This document shows, piece after piece, positions 1 to 7,436 of a DNA stretch of 33,166 bases. A program made the position numbers and the translations under genes. Each line of letters begins with the position of its first letter. The stretch's first letter is position 1. The notes under the pieces were generated by a model. It ran no database searches, was not told the origin of the DNA, and saw only the letters and a list, made by a program, of their open reading frames with translations. Origin of the DNA: Rhodoferax sp. (GTDB lineage Bacteria; Pseudomonadota; Gammaproteobacteria; Burkholderiales; Burkholderiaceae_C); assembly GCA_031291305.1 (NCBI GenBank), contig JARLJH010000018.1, positions 1 to 33,166 on the forward strand, read 5' to 3'.

Positions 1-1
1 C

Positions 2-67
2 CTGATAGAAAAAGAAGCCAAGAGAAACCAAGCCCAAAAACCGGGCACCGTAAACTTCCAGCTTTAA
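2..67 (+). CDS. C-terminal tail of an unidentified protein (cut by window edge)
   Basis: The frame starting at base 2 is open from the window edge to a TAA at 65-67. It gives 21 residues, rich in Lys, Glu and Gln and ending in VNFQL. It reads like a natural C-terminus, but 21 residues are too few to assign a family or to exclude a chance open frame. It lies just upstream of a truncated TonB-receptor tail, so it could belong to whatever gene or element interrupted that receptor. No terminal inverted repeat can be checked because only one side is visible. Confidence 0.25.
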   Translation: MIEKEAKRNQAQKPGTVNFQL

Positions 68-116
68 CCCGGTCAAGCCACCAGTCAGAAGTTCTCAACT
101 TCCTCCGCCTTCAGGC

Positions 117-263
117 TCATACCTGGATTGGAAAATACTCAAGGTCACGGTCGAACTCTATGGCCGAAACCTGGGCAACGAGCATTACGCCACGCGTTAC
201 ACCACGGGCTACTACTACGACCGCGGCCGCACCATCGGGCTGCAATTAACCGCCAAGCTCTGA
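117..263 (+). pseudogene. C-terminal remnant of a TonB-dependent outer-membrane receptor
   Basis: The frame ending at TGA 261-263 encodes a typical receptor end: a YGRNLGNEHYATRY segment (the 'NL.d..Y' signature of the last barrel strands), then YYYDRGRTIGLQL and a hydrophobic C-terminus. Going left, receptor-like sequence fades out around 110-125, and an in-frame TAA stands at 51-53. The upstream sequence has no barrel-like pattern in this frame. The visible tail is therefore either a fragment left by insertion or deletion, or a gene with a frameshift near 110. It ends 10 bases before the binding-protein start, which fits a receptor that once headed the uptake operon. The family call is firm; the intactness call is inferred. 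Confidence 0.6.
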
Positions 264-273
264 CGAGGCCACC

Positions 274-1338
274 GTGGCGATGTCTGCAAACCCATCTCGA
301 TTCTCTCTAACCATCCGCCAATGGTTCCGGCTCGCGCCGGTTCTTGTGGCGGTGTTGATTGCTCCCATGACTCACGCTCGCGAAATTACCGACATGGCTG
401 GCCGGAAAGTGGTTGTGCCAGACCAGATCCGGCGCATCTACGCCGCACAGCCCTACACCCATGTGCTGACCTACATGCTCGCGCCTGACATGCTGATCGG
501 CCACCTGTCGATCATCAACGGCCCGGAGAAGCGCTTCCTGCGACCGGAGGTGGCTGACCTGCCCATGCTGGGTGGTGCGCCCGGCAGCGGGCCTGCGGTG
601 AACATGGAAACGGTGTTGGCCGCCAAGCCCGACATCGTGTTGATGAAGGGCAATGCTCAAAGCGACGTGTCTCGCGCCGCTGAGAAGTTCACGCAGATCG
701 GTCTGCCGGTGGTCTTTGTCGATCTGGAACACATTGACGACTATCCGGCTGGCATCGAATTCTTCGGGCGACTGATTGGCCGCGAAGACAAAGCGAAACA
801 GTTGGCCAACCACGCACGCAAGGTGTTGGCCGACGTCGACCGCGCCGTTGCCTCGATTCCGGACGACAGGCGCGTGCGCGTCTACTACGCTGAGTCTGCC
901 GACGGTCTGGCGACCGAGTGCGATGAGTCTTTTCATGCCGATGCCATCAAGCGTGCTGGTGGCGTGATCGTCCATCACTGCCTGTTGAAGACGCACATGG
1001 GCATGGAGAAGGTGAGCCTGGAGCAGATCATCGCCTACAACCCCGAGGTGATCGTCGCCAACGATCCTCAGTTCGAGGCCACGGTCTCCGCCGATCCGCG
1101 CTGGGCTGGCATCAAGGCAGTTGCCGAGCGCCGCGTATGGACGGTGCCACACACGCCGTTCAACTGGATCGACAGACCACCGTCAGTCATGCGCATCCTT
1201 GGCGTTCAATGGCTGGCGAAGCGCTTTTATCCCAAGGCGTACCCCATCGATTTGCGTAGCGAATTGCGCGAGTTTCATCAGTTGTTCATGGGCATAAAAC
1301 TCGGTGATGAGGATCTGGACAAATGGCTGAAGCCGTGA
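274..1338 (+). CDS. Periplasmic binding protein, FecB/BtuF type (metal chelate or corrinoid)
   Basis: The 354-residue protein has an N-terminal signal segment (hydrophobic stretch around residues 18-34, ending near THA) followed by the class III binding-protein fold: 'REITDMAGRKVVVP' at the start of lobe 1, 'VLAAKPDIVLM' in the middle, and 'IIAYNPEVIVAND' in lobe 2. This family captures ferric siderophores, haem or cobalamin in the periplasm and delivers them to a FecCD-type permease. The start is GTG 274, five bases after a GAGG; ATG 280 is the alternative. It overlaps the permease gene by 16 bases. Neighbours support a TonB-receptor/ABC uptake route. The ligand cannot be told from sequence: the methyltransferase and monooxygenase downstream make a chelate or corrinoid more likely than free metal. 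Confidence 0.85.
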   Translation: MAMSANPSRFSLTIRQWFRLAPVLVAVLIAPMTHAREITDMAGRKVVVPDQIRRIYAAQPYTHVLTYMLAPDMLIGHLSIINGPEKRFLRPEVADLPMLGGAPGSGPAVNMETVLAAKPDIVLMKGNAQSDVSRAAEKFTQIGLPVVFVDLEHIDDYPAGIEFFGRLIGREDKAKQLANHARKVLADVDRAVASIPDDRRVRVYYAESADGLATECDESFHADAIKRAGGVIVHHCLLKTHMGMEKVSLEQIIAYNPEVIVANDPQFEATVSADPRWAGIKAVAERRVWTVPHTPFNWIDRPPSVMRILGVQWLAKRFYPKAYPIDLRSELREFHQLFMGIKLGDEDLDKWLKP

Positions 1339-2381
1339 GCATGGCGCTTCCCATCGACCCGACGATGCGGGCTGTCTGGCCGCGCTGGGTGTTGCCGCCG
1401 CTGCTCGCGCTGACGGCGACGCTGCTGGCGCTCTCCGTTGGGCGGTATCCGCTGCCGCCCTTTGAGACGCTGCATTTCCTGGCGGCGCTGGCTGGGTTGG
1501 CCGACATGGAGCCAGCTCGCTACGCGCTGCTCTACAACCTGATTGTCGAGATCCGTCTGCCGCGCGTTCTGGCGGCGATCCTGGTCGGCGCTTCGCTGTC
1601 GGTTTCCGGGGCTTCGTACCAGGCGCTGTTCCGCAATCCGCTGGTGTCGCCGGGGCTGCTCGGGGTGCTGGCCGGTGCCTCGGCCGGCGCGGCGCTGGGC
1701 ATCATCCTGGGCGGCAACTGGCTGTTAGTGCAGGCCAGCGCCTTCGGGGCCGGCCTCGCCGCCGTCGGCATCGGCGTCGGCATCGCCCACCTGTTCGGCG
1801 GGGGCTCGCTGGTGATGCTGATCCTTGGTGGCATCCTCAGCGGTGCGCTGTTCACTTCGTTGCTGTCGGTGGTGAAGTATCTGGCCGACCCCTACAACCA
1901 GTTGCCGGCCATCGTCTATTGGCTGATGGGCAGCCTGGGCCAAGTCAACCTGAGCGACATGCGCTGGGCGGCAGTGCCCATGGTGCTTGGCATCGTCCTG
2001 CTCTGTTTTCTGGGTCGCGCACTCGACGCGCTGGCGATGGGTGACGACGAGGCGCAGGCGCTGGGCGTTCCTGTGCGGACGGTGCGGCTGATCACCATCG
2101 CCACCGCGACGTTGGTGTCGGCGCTGACCGTCTCCATCGTCGGCATGATCGGCTGGATCGGCCTGATCGTGCCGCACATCGCGCGCATGCTGGTCGGGCC
2201 GGGCAACGCCCGCCTGCTACCGGCGGCGGCGAGCCTGGGCGCGGCCTTTCTGCTCTGTGCCGACAGTCTGGCCCGCAACCTGTTCACGACCGAGTTGCCC
2301 ATCGGCATCGTCACCGAGCTGCTCGGCATACCGGTTTTCCTGTTCGTGTTGGGCCGTGTGCGGCGAGGTTGGACGCAATGA
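1323..2381 (+). CDS. FecCD/BtuC-family inner-membrane permease
   Basis: The 352-residue, strongly hydrophobic protein has roughly nine or ten predicted membrane segments. It carries family hallmarks: 'LPRVLAAILVGASLSVSGASYQALFRNPLVSPGLLGV' in the first third, 'LGV' followed by TATLVSA, and 'IGLIVPHIARMLVG' near the C-terminus, the loop that docks with the ATPase. It forms the channel (normally a homodimer) for the substrate delivered by the binding protein upstream. The start ATG 1323 lies inside the end of the binding-protein gene, after a GAGGA ten bases upstream; ATG 1341 is possible. The next gene begins 10 bases after the stop. Translational coupling across the operon is likely. Confidence 0.9.
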   Translation: MAEAVSMALPIDPTMRAVWPRWVLPPLLALTATLLALSVGRYPLPPFETLHFLAALAGLADMEPARYALLYNLIVEIRLPRVLAAILVGASLSVSGASYQALFRNPLVSPGLLGVLAGASAGAALGIILGGNWLLVQASAFGAGLAAVGIGVGIAHLFGGGSLVMLILGGILSGALFTSLLSVVKYLADPYNQLPAIVYWLMGSLGQVNLSDMRWAAVPMVLGIVLLCFLGRALDALAMGDDEAQALGVPVRTVRLITIATATLVSALTVSIVGMIGWIGLIVPHIARMLVGPGNARLLPAAASLGAAFLLCADSLARNLFTTELPIGIVTELLGIPVFLFVLGRVRRGWTQ

Positions 2382-2391
2382 GGTGCTGGCC

Positions 2392-3180
2392 ATGATCGAA
2401 GCCCGTGACATCGAGTTCGCCTATCGCGGCAGGCGCGTGTTGAACGGCGCAACCCTGGCGCTGGCACCCGGTGAACTGGTCTGCCTGCTCGGCGCCAATG
2501 GTGCGGGCAAGAGCACCTTGCTGAAGATATTGCTGGGCTTGCTCAAACCGCTGGCCGGAAAAGTCAACCTTGGTGGCACGGCTCTGGGCGACATTGACCG
2601 GCGATCACTGGCGCGGCAGCTCGCCTACGTGCCGCAGGTGCACACCGCACCCTTTCCCTACACCGTGCGTGAAGTGGTGCTGATGGGCCGACTACCAGCC
2701 ACCGGTTTGTTGCGCGCGGCTGGCTTGGACGATCACCGCGAGGTGGATCAGGCGCTTGACCACTTGGCCATTGGCCATCTCGCAGAACGCCCCTACACCG
2801 AGGTCTCCGGCGGCGAGCGGCAGATGGCGCTGATCGCCCGCGCCCTGGCGCAGGACGCGCGCCTGCTGGTCATGGACGAGCCGCTGGCGGGTCTCGACTA
2901 TGGGCATCAGGTTCGCCTTCTGGCACGGCTGGAGAGCCTGGCCGAGGAGGGCTATGGGGTGCTGATGACGACGCACGATCCAGATCAACCGCTGTCTGGC
3001 TGCCAGCGCGTGGCCATGCTGATCGATGGCCGCATTGCCGCTGATGGCACGCCCGCCGACGTGTTGACATCAGCCGCCATTTATCAACTGTATGGCGTGC
3101 AGGTCGACCTGCTGCGCGCTGCCAACGGCTGCGGCATCGCCTTCCGGCCATCGAATAGGAGTTCCACATGCTCGCCATGA
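2392..3180 (+). CDS. ABC transporter ATPase, FecE/BtuD type
   Basis: The 262-residue nucleotide-binding subunit powers the FecCD-type permease. Visible motifs: Walker A GANGAGKST (about residues 34-42), Q-loop PQ near 81-82, ABC signature VSGGERQ (about 138-144), Walker B LLVMDEP (158-164) with D-loop AGLD, and switch histidine in TTHD. The start ATG 2392 is preceded by AGGTG at nine bases. A longer open frame reaches upstream into the permease gene, but that part is the permease read in another frame. The last 13 bases overlap the methyltransferase gene, so both are probably on one transcript. The C-terminal 20 or so residues are not family-typical, perhaps because they follow the overlap. 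Confidence 0.9.
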   Translation: MIEARDIEFAYRGRRVLNGATLALAPGELVCLLGANGAGKSTLLKILLGLLKPLAGKVNLGGTALGDIDRRSLARQLAYVPQVHTAPFPYTVREVVLMGRLPATGLLRAAGLDDHREVDQALDHLAIGHLAERPYTEVSGGERQMALIARALAQDARLLVMDEPLAGLDYGHQVRLLARLESLAEEGYGVLMTTHDPDQPLSGCQRVAMLIDGRIAADGTPADVLTSAAIYQLYGVQVDLLRAANGCGIAFRPSNRSSTCSP

Positions 3181-3797
3181 ACGCCCGTCAGTACAACGAA
3201 CAGACCATGAAAGGGCTGTTTCGCAAGATCTACCCGGTGATCGCCGAACAGGCCATGGCCCGCACCGGTATCCGCAGCGGGCTGTGTCTCGATCTAGGTG
3301 GCGGACCGGGCATGCTCGGCATTTGCGTGGCCAAGGCGAGCGACTTGCAGGTGGTGATCGTCGATCCGTTGCTGGAGTGCATTGAACAGGCCAACCAGAA
3401 CATTGCCGAACACCGCATGGCGGATCGTGTCACAGCCGAACTCGGGCAAGCCGAGGCTTTGCCCTTTCGCGCAGGATCGGTCGATCTCGTGGTGAGTCGC
3501 GGTTCCATCTATTTCTGGGAAGACCAGCGACTGGGCCTGCGCGAAATCCTTCGCGTGCTGCGACCGGGCGGCTGGGCCTTCGTTGGCGGCGGTTTTGGCA
3601 CACGCGAACTGCGCGACGAAATCCTCGCCGAGAAGGCCCACGACAGCGAATGGAACAAAGCCCGCAAGGCGCGCGGCAACCAGCATCCGCCCGAGCACTT
3701 TCGCGCCATGCTGGCCGAGCTGGCCATCGACGGCGTTGTCGACTCTGGCGACGAGGGCATGTGGATCGTCTTTTGCAAACCGCAGGCGAGCGCATGA
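3168..3797 (+). CDS. Class I SAM-dependent methyltransferase linked to the uptake operon
   Basis: The 209-residue protein has the Rossmann-like SAM fold: motif I LDLGGGPGM (residues 41-49), an acidic residue ending strand 2 (VVIVDPLLE), 'AEALPFRAGSVDLVVSRGSIYFWED' (motif II/III region) and 'REILRVLRPGG' (post-III helix). It resembles UbiE/Methyltransf_11 small-molecule methylases. The start ATG 3168 has AGGAG six bases upstream and overlaps the ATPase gene; its stop overlaps the next start (ATGA). That tight packing suggests it acts on the imported compound or on a ligand needed for transport. I cannot name the substrate. Arsenic, thiol or tellurite methylation was considered, but no characteristic cysteine pattern is visible. 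Confidence 0.85.
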   Translation: MLAMNARQYNEQTMKGLFRKIYPVIAEQAMARTGIRSGLCLDLGGGPGMLGICVAKASDLQVVIVDPLLECIEQANQNIAEHRMADRVTAELGQAEALPFRAGSVDLVVSRGSIYFWEDQRLGLREILRVLRPGGWAFVGGGFGTRELRDEILAEKAHDSEWNKARKARGNQHPPEHFRAMLAELAIDGVVDSGDEGMWIVFCKPQASA

Positions 3798-4813
3798 GCA
3801 GCACATTCAACGCTTTTGCGCTGTTCGCCAATTTCGAAAATCCGTTTGGCGACACCGCCCGCGCCCTGCGCGAATCGGTCGATACAGTGGTGCACGCCGA
3901 AGAACTCGGCTTTGAGCAGGTCTGGCTGACCGAGCATCACTTCAATGCCTTCAGCGTCAGCGCCTCAATCTTTGCGCTACTGGCGCATCTGGCGGCAAAG
4001 ACCAGCCGCATCCAGCTCGGCGCTGGCGCGGTGTTGCTGCCCTTTCACGACCCAGTGCGCGTCGCCGAAGATGCGGCAACGGTGGACGCACTATCCGGTG
4101 GCCGGTTGCTGCTGGGCTTGGGCAAGGGCGGGCCGTTTCCCGATCAGTTTCGCCATTTCGGCGTGACGCACGACGAAAGCCGCTCGCGCCTGCACGAAGC
4201 GCTCGACCTGTTGGAAAAAGTGTTCGCTGGCACCGGGGTCTCGCACCAGAGCACGCATTACCGCTACGACGGCCTCAGCGTCTATCCCCGCCCGATCCGC
4301 TCGCCGCTGCCGGTCTGGCTGGCCAGCATGGCCGACGAAAGCCTGGCGCTCGCGGCGCAGCGCGGCTACGGCCTGATGGGACCGTCAGCCGCACCGGTGG
4401 CGAAGATGCGCGCGCTGCTGGATGCCTTCGATGCGCTGCAACCAAAAAACAGCCCGCCCTTTGTACTGGCCCGCTACCTGCTGTGCGATCAAGACCATCG
4501 GTGTGCGCGAGAGGAGGCGCTGCCCTTCATCCGCGACTTCGGCAAGAACATGCGCGCCGCGATCAAGCGCATTCCCGCCGAACCGCCGGTGCAGCCGTTC
4601 GGCGAGCCTGCTGCGGCGTATGAGGAAGACGCGATGCTGGCCAACGCCATCGTCGGCGACCCTGCCGCCTGCATCGAACAATGCCTGGCCTTGCGGCAAG
4701 CGCTGGGCGACCGGCCCGTGGTGCTGCTGCTCAAACCGGCATCCTATGACCCGCTCGTCAACCGAAGTTCACTGAGTTTGTTTGCCGAGCGCGTGCGCCC
4801 GGCCTTGCTGTAA
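3794..4813 (+). CDS. LLM-class (luciferase-like) flavin-dependent monooxygenase
   Basis: The 339-residue protein has the bacterial-luciferase TIM-barrel pattern: 'AEELGFEQVWLTEHHF' near residues 36-51, 'SRIQLGAGAVLLPFHDPVRVAEDAATVDALSGGRLLLGLGKG' at about 75-115, and 'RPIRSPLPVWLAS' with GYGLMG further on. These proteins use FMNH2 or F420 from a separate reductase to oxidise substrates such as alkanals, sulfonates, thioethers or chelators. The start ATG 3794 overlaps the methyltransferase stop by four bases; a longer frame begins at 3650 but lies within the methyltransferase gene. It is the last gene of the operon. A role in opening or demethylating an imported chelate is an inference from position only. 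Confidence 0.85.
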   Translation: MSSTFNAFALFANFENPFGDTARALRESVDTVVHAEELGFEQVWLTEHHFNAFSVSASIFALLAHLAAKTSRIQLGAGAVLLPFHDPVRVAEDAATVDALSGGRLLLGLGKGGPFPDQFRHFGVTHDESRSRLHEALDLLEKVFAGTGVSHQSTHYRYDGLSVYPRPIRSPLPVWLASMADESLALAAQRGYGLMGPSAAPVAKMRALLDAFDALQPKNSPPFVLARYLLCDQDHRCAREEALPFIRDFGKNMRAAIKRIPAEPPVQPFGEPAAAYEEDAMLANAIVGDPAACIEQCLALRQALGDRPVVLLLKPASYDPLVNRSSLSLFAERVRPALL

Positions 4814-5066
4814 AGATGCCGTCGATGCGCCAGGTCGGCGCTGGCGCTGAGCAACACCATTCCTTGCAGTGCTCGACCATGGAGCGGTGCGGGTAGCGCT
4901 GAAATTGATCGCTGACAGGAACCGCTGCCAACATCGGCGAGCATGCTGGCGGTGAGCTGGTTCAACGAAGCGCCACCGCTTGCAATCCCCGCGCTAATCA
5001 GTCAGCCCAGGCCCGTCAACGGCCTGTCTGCCAAGCTGGTTGGCTCGAAAACCATACATCCGTGTG

Positions 5067-5127
5067 ACTTTTAGGCCTCTAGCTCTTTCACTGCATAGAT
5101 ATATAGCTATATTTTGAATAGCTTCAG
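5067..5127 (+). repeat. Dispersed AT-rich repeat, copy 1
   Basis: The sequence runs from 'TTTTAGGCCTCTAGCTCTTTC' to 'ATAGCTATATTTTGAATAGC'. It aligns by eye with the copy at 25303-25362: a GGCC block, then a degenerate GCCCTT block, then GCAT and AGCTAT blocks in the same order and spacing. It lies in a gene-free stretch. Its function is unknown. Confidence 0.5.
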
Positions 5128-5219
5128 GACAAGATACCCGGATGCAATTCGGCCTGTTGACCACCACAGTGCCTGGTCACGACATGGGTGTAGATCGGCC
5201 TCGTCCCTGACACCCCTGG

Positions 5220-5238
5220 TTGTCACAAAAATGAAATG
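5220..5238 (+). promoter_or_regulatory. Possible Pho box upstream of the metallophosphoesterase
   Basis: TTGTCACAAAAATGAAAT resembles the PhoB box (two CTGTCAT-like half-sites separated by four A/T bases). The first half matches well (TTGTCAC, 5 of 7) and the second weakly (ATGAAAT, 4 of 7). It lies about 60 bases before the start of a secreted phosphatase-like gene, a sensible place for phosphate control. The match is imperfect and could be chance. Confidence 0.25.
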
Positions 5239-5294
5239 TATCCCCATAAGAATGGAATGGGTTTATCAATTCATTTTCAGGGTTCACCGTCATC

Positions 5295-6584
5295 ATGCGT
5301 CTTCGAAATTTCACTCTCCCGAGCCTGTCCTTGCTGGCGCTCGTCATTGCCGGATGCGGCAGCGTTGGCGGCGACCATCTGGTTGCCACCAAAGCGACCA
5401 TCGCCGTGATTGGCGATATGCCCTATGGCAAAAATCCGAAAGACACGGCGGAGTTCAATGCCAACCCTGCCTTCATCGCCGCGATCAACAGCGACAAAGA
5501 TGTATCCATGGTGATGCACGCGGGTGACATCCATTCTGGCTCGGAGTATTGCACGCTGGATTACGACGCGGCGATTTACAACCAGTGGACTGCCTACAAG
5601 ACCCCGTTGGTCTACACGCCTGGCGACAATGAGTGGGCAGATTGCCACAAGAAAAAAGAAGGCGGTGGCAGCTATGACAAAGCCACCGGAACCGTCCACC
5701 ATGTTCAAGACGCCAGTGGTCGCGTGATCAACTACGCGGGCGGTGACCCGCTTGCCAACCTTGAACTGGTCCGATCCATCTTCTTCTCACCCGCAGGCAA
5801 GACGCTGGGCGACGCGATGACGGTGCATACGCAAGCCCAGGAGTTTGATGCGGCCCATCCGACAGACAGCAGCTTCGTCGAAAACGTCTGGTTCGAAAAA
5901 GCCGGTGTCATGTTCGTCACGCTGAACATTCCTGGCGGTTCCAACAATGGCACGGATCACTGGTTTGGCACACCAACCATGAGCCCGACACAACAAAAAC
6001 TGGTGACAGATGTGACAGGTGCCGCCCTGCGCTGGCTGGATACCGCCTTTGCCAAGGCCAAAGCCAACGGCAATGTCGCCGTGGTGATCTTGGAGCAGGC
6101 CGATATGTGGGATCTGGATGGCGACAAGATGTCCGACCAACACCTGACCGAATACAAGCCATACATCGACAAGATTGCTGCGCTCACCACAGCGTATGCC
6201 AAGCCGGTGTTGCTGATCAATGGCGACTCGCACATCTACCGCTCGGACAACCCGCTGGTCAAAGGTGCCGCCTGCCAAGTTGAAGTGCCATCAACCATCG
6301 GTAGCAAGAAGACGGTCACCATTCCCTGCACCGAAAGCGTTGCCAATGGCGCTTTGAAGGGTTTGACCGATGCCGACCCCTACGGCATTGTTCAGGTCAA
6401 AGGCAATCCCGGCTTTGCGCCCAGCTATAACGTTGTCAACTTTCACCGTCTGGTCGTGCATGGCAACGCCATGGCAAGCAGCACGGATCAGGAGTATGTC
6501 AAGCTGACGATCGACCCCAGCGTCAACGCTGTCGCCAGTGAGAACGCGTTTGGCCCCTTCACCTGGACGCGCGTGCAACCTTGA
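5295..6584 (+). CDS. Lipoprotein metallophosphoesterase
   Basis: The 429-residue protein starts with a lipoprotein signal; the lipobox is VIAGC with Cys21. It should be lipid-anchored in the envelope. Calcineurin-like phosphoesterase motifs follow in order: VIGDMPYG (Asp41), MHAGDIHSG (about 76-82), TPGDNEWADC (108-117), and a later 'LINGDSHIYR' that supplies metal-binding histidine. These place two metal ions for hydrolysis of a phosphomono- or diester. A conserved-looking Cys pair (CTLDY, ADC) may form a disulfide. The gene stands alone after a gene-free stretch, with a Pho-box-like site upstream, and converges on the NRDE gene. The substrate is unknown; 5'-nucleotidase or acid-phosphatase activity is possible. 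Confidence 0.85.
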   Translation: MRLRNFTLPSLSLLALVIAGCGSVGGDHLVATKATIAVIGDMPYGKNPKDTAEFNANPAFIAAINSDKDVSMVMHAGDIHSGSEYCTLDYDAAIYNQWTAYKTPLVYTPGDNEWADCHKKKEGGGSYDKATGTVHHVQDASGRVINYAGGDPLANLELVRSIFFSPAGKTLGDAMTVHTQAQEFDAAHPTDSSFVENVWFEKAGVMFVTLNIPGGSNNGTDHWFGTPTMSPTQQKLVTDVTGAALRWLDTAFAKAKANGNVAVVILEQADMWDLDGDKMSDQHLTEYKPYIDKIAALTTAYAKPVLLINGDSHIYRSDNPLVKGAACQVEVPSTIGSKKTVTIPCTESVANGALKGLTDADPYGIVQVKGNPGFAPSYNVVNFHRLVVHGNAMASSTDQEYVKLTIDPSVNAVASENAFGPFTWTRVQP

Positions 6585-6610
6585 GGCTCGTTTGAGGCTC
6601 GAAAAAATAT

Positions 6611-6668
6611 ATATGCTTTTTCGGGCCCAAGCCCTTTCAGATTAAGGGCTAGCAGCTACTTATTCAAT
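6611..6668 (-). repeat. Dispersed AT-rich repeat, copy 2, with AGCCCTT/AAGGGCT hairpin
   Basis: A perfect 7-base inverted repeat (AGCCCTT at 6630-6636, AAGGGCT at 6644-6650) is flanked by GGCCC and by AGCAGCTAC, the same block order as the copies at 19460 and 30503 read on the opposite strand. It lies between two convergent genes and runs into the last codons of the NRDE gene, so it could also act as a two-way transcription stop. Confidence 0.6.
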
Positions 6669-7424
6669 AGTGGGCAACTTCAAGCTGTGAACGCTCGTTC
6701 CGGCATCGCCGTCTACATCAAAGCGACGCTCGGTAAAACGAATTTCGTTTTTCTCGTAACGCACAAGGCTGCTGGCGCGGGTGCCGTAACCAGGGGTGGC
6801 GACAAACACAGCTGAGAGGGCGCGCTCCAGCGCCAGCGGGACGCCGGTGGCTGGCAACTCAGCATCAGGCGCGGGGCTGCGGTCTTGCAACAGTGCCATC
6901 AGTTGCACATCACTGGTTCGCCTTTGAAGCAGCAGGTCTTGCAAACCGGTTTGGAGTTGACTCAGCTTCGGCCAGGGCGTGTGAAAGTCTGCGTTCGAGA
7001 CAGCACCGACACCAGGCGCCATGCTCAACACACGGGCGTCACGACTTTGCAGCCCCATCAAGGTGGTGCCATCAAACACCAGCAGATTGAACGGGTTGTA
7101 CTGCGCCGCTTGACCCTGAAGCTGGCCCAAGTAATCGCTGGAAGAAACGTCACCGCGCAGAAAGCCGCTGACCAGTTCACCGCGCGATGGGGCATCGCTG
7201 CGCATCATGGCCGGAGCACGGTAGTTGGTGAGTGCGGCCATCCGACCGCAGCGGCTCACGCCCAGCCAGGTGCCACCCGCCTGCAGATCGCGACCGGCCA
7301 GAATCGGCGCATCCTCCCAATGGTGCAAGGCGGCGGTGGGCCGCGCATAAAACTCGTCGCGATTGGCCACCAGCAACAGCGGGCTGTCGCTGCCGGGTTG
7401 CCAGTTCCAGGCGATCAGGCACAT
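6660..7424 (-). CDS. NRDE/TANGO2 family protein
   Basis: The 254-residue protein begins MCLIAWNW and carries the family signature NRDEFY (residues 21-26), followed by RPTA, 'AGRDLQAGGTWLGVS' and 'ALTNYR'. The N-terminal Cys2 and NRDE motif are typical of the TANGO2/DUF833 family, an Ntn-hydrolase-like fold whose bacterial role is unsettled (haem trafficking or acyl-CoA metabolism have been proposed for eukaryotic members). It lies 12 bases downstream of the last ABC ATPase gene and probably shares its transcript. The stop codon and last few codons fall inside a dispersed repeat, so the C-terminus may have been altered by it. Confidence 0.85.
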   Translation of the reverse strand: MCLIAWNWQPGSDSPLLLVANRDEFYARPTAALHHWEDAPILAGRDLQAGGTWLGVSRCGRMAALTNYRAPAMMRSDAPSRGELVSGFLRGDVSSSDYLGQLQGQAAQYNPFNLLVFDGTTLMGLQSRDARVLSMAPGVGAVSNADFHTPWPKLSQLQTGLQDLLLQRRTSDVQLMALLQDRSPAPDAELPATGVPLALERALSAVFVATPGYGTRASSLVRYEKNEIRFTERRFDVDGDAGTSVHSLKLPTIE

Positions 7425-7436
7425 GGCTGGTGGCGC

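Larger units (their letters stand above)
4814..5294 (+). other. Gene-free stretch upstream of the metallophosphoesterase
   Basis: No open frame here has convincing coding character; the short frames lack ribosome sites and recognisable motifs. The stretch holds one copy of the dispersed AT-rich repeat (about 5067-5127) and a Pho-box-like sequence near 5220-5238. The first 230 bases (4814-5040) are GC-rich and may be decayed coding sequence, but I recognise nothing in them. Confidence 0.5.

Noticed and set aside
307-1152. 281-residue minus-strand open frame
   Set aside because: It is antisense to the binding-protein gene, which has signal peptide and family motifs; the frame looks like a GC-rich shadow.
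4744-4965. Minus-strand frame of 73 residues after the monooxygenase
   Set aside because: No ribosome site, overlap with the monooxygenase end, and no recognisable motif.
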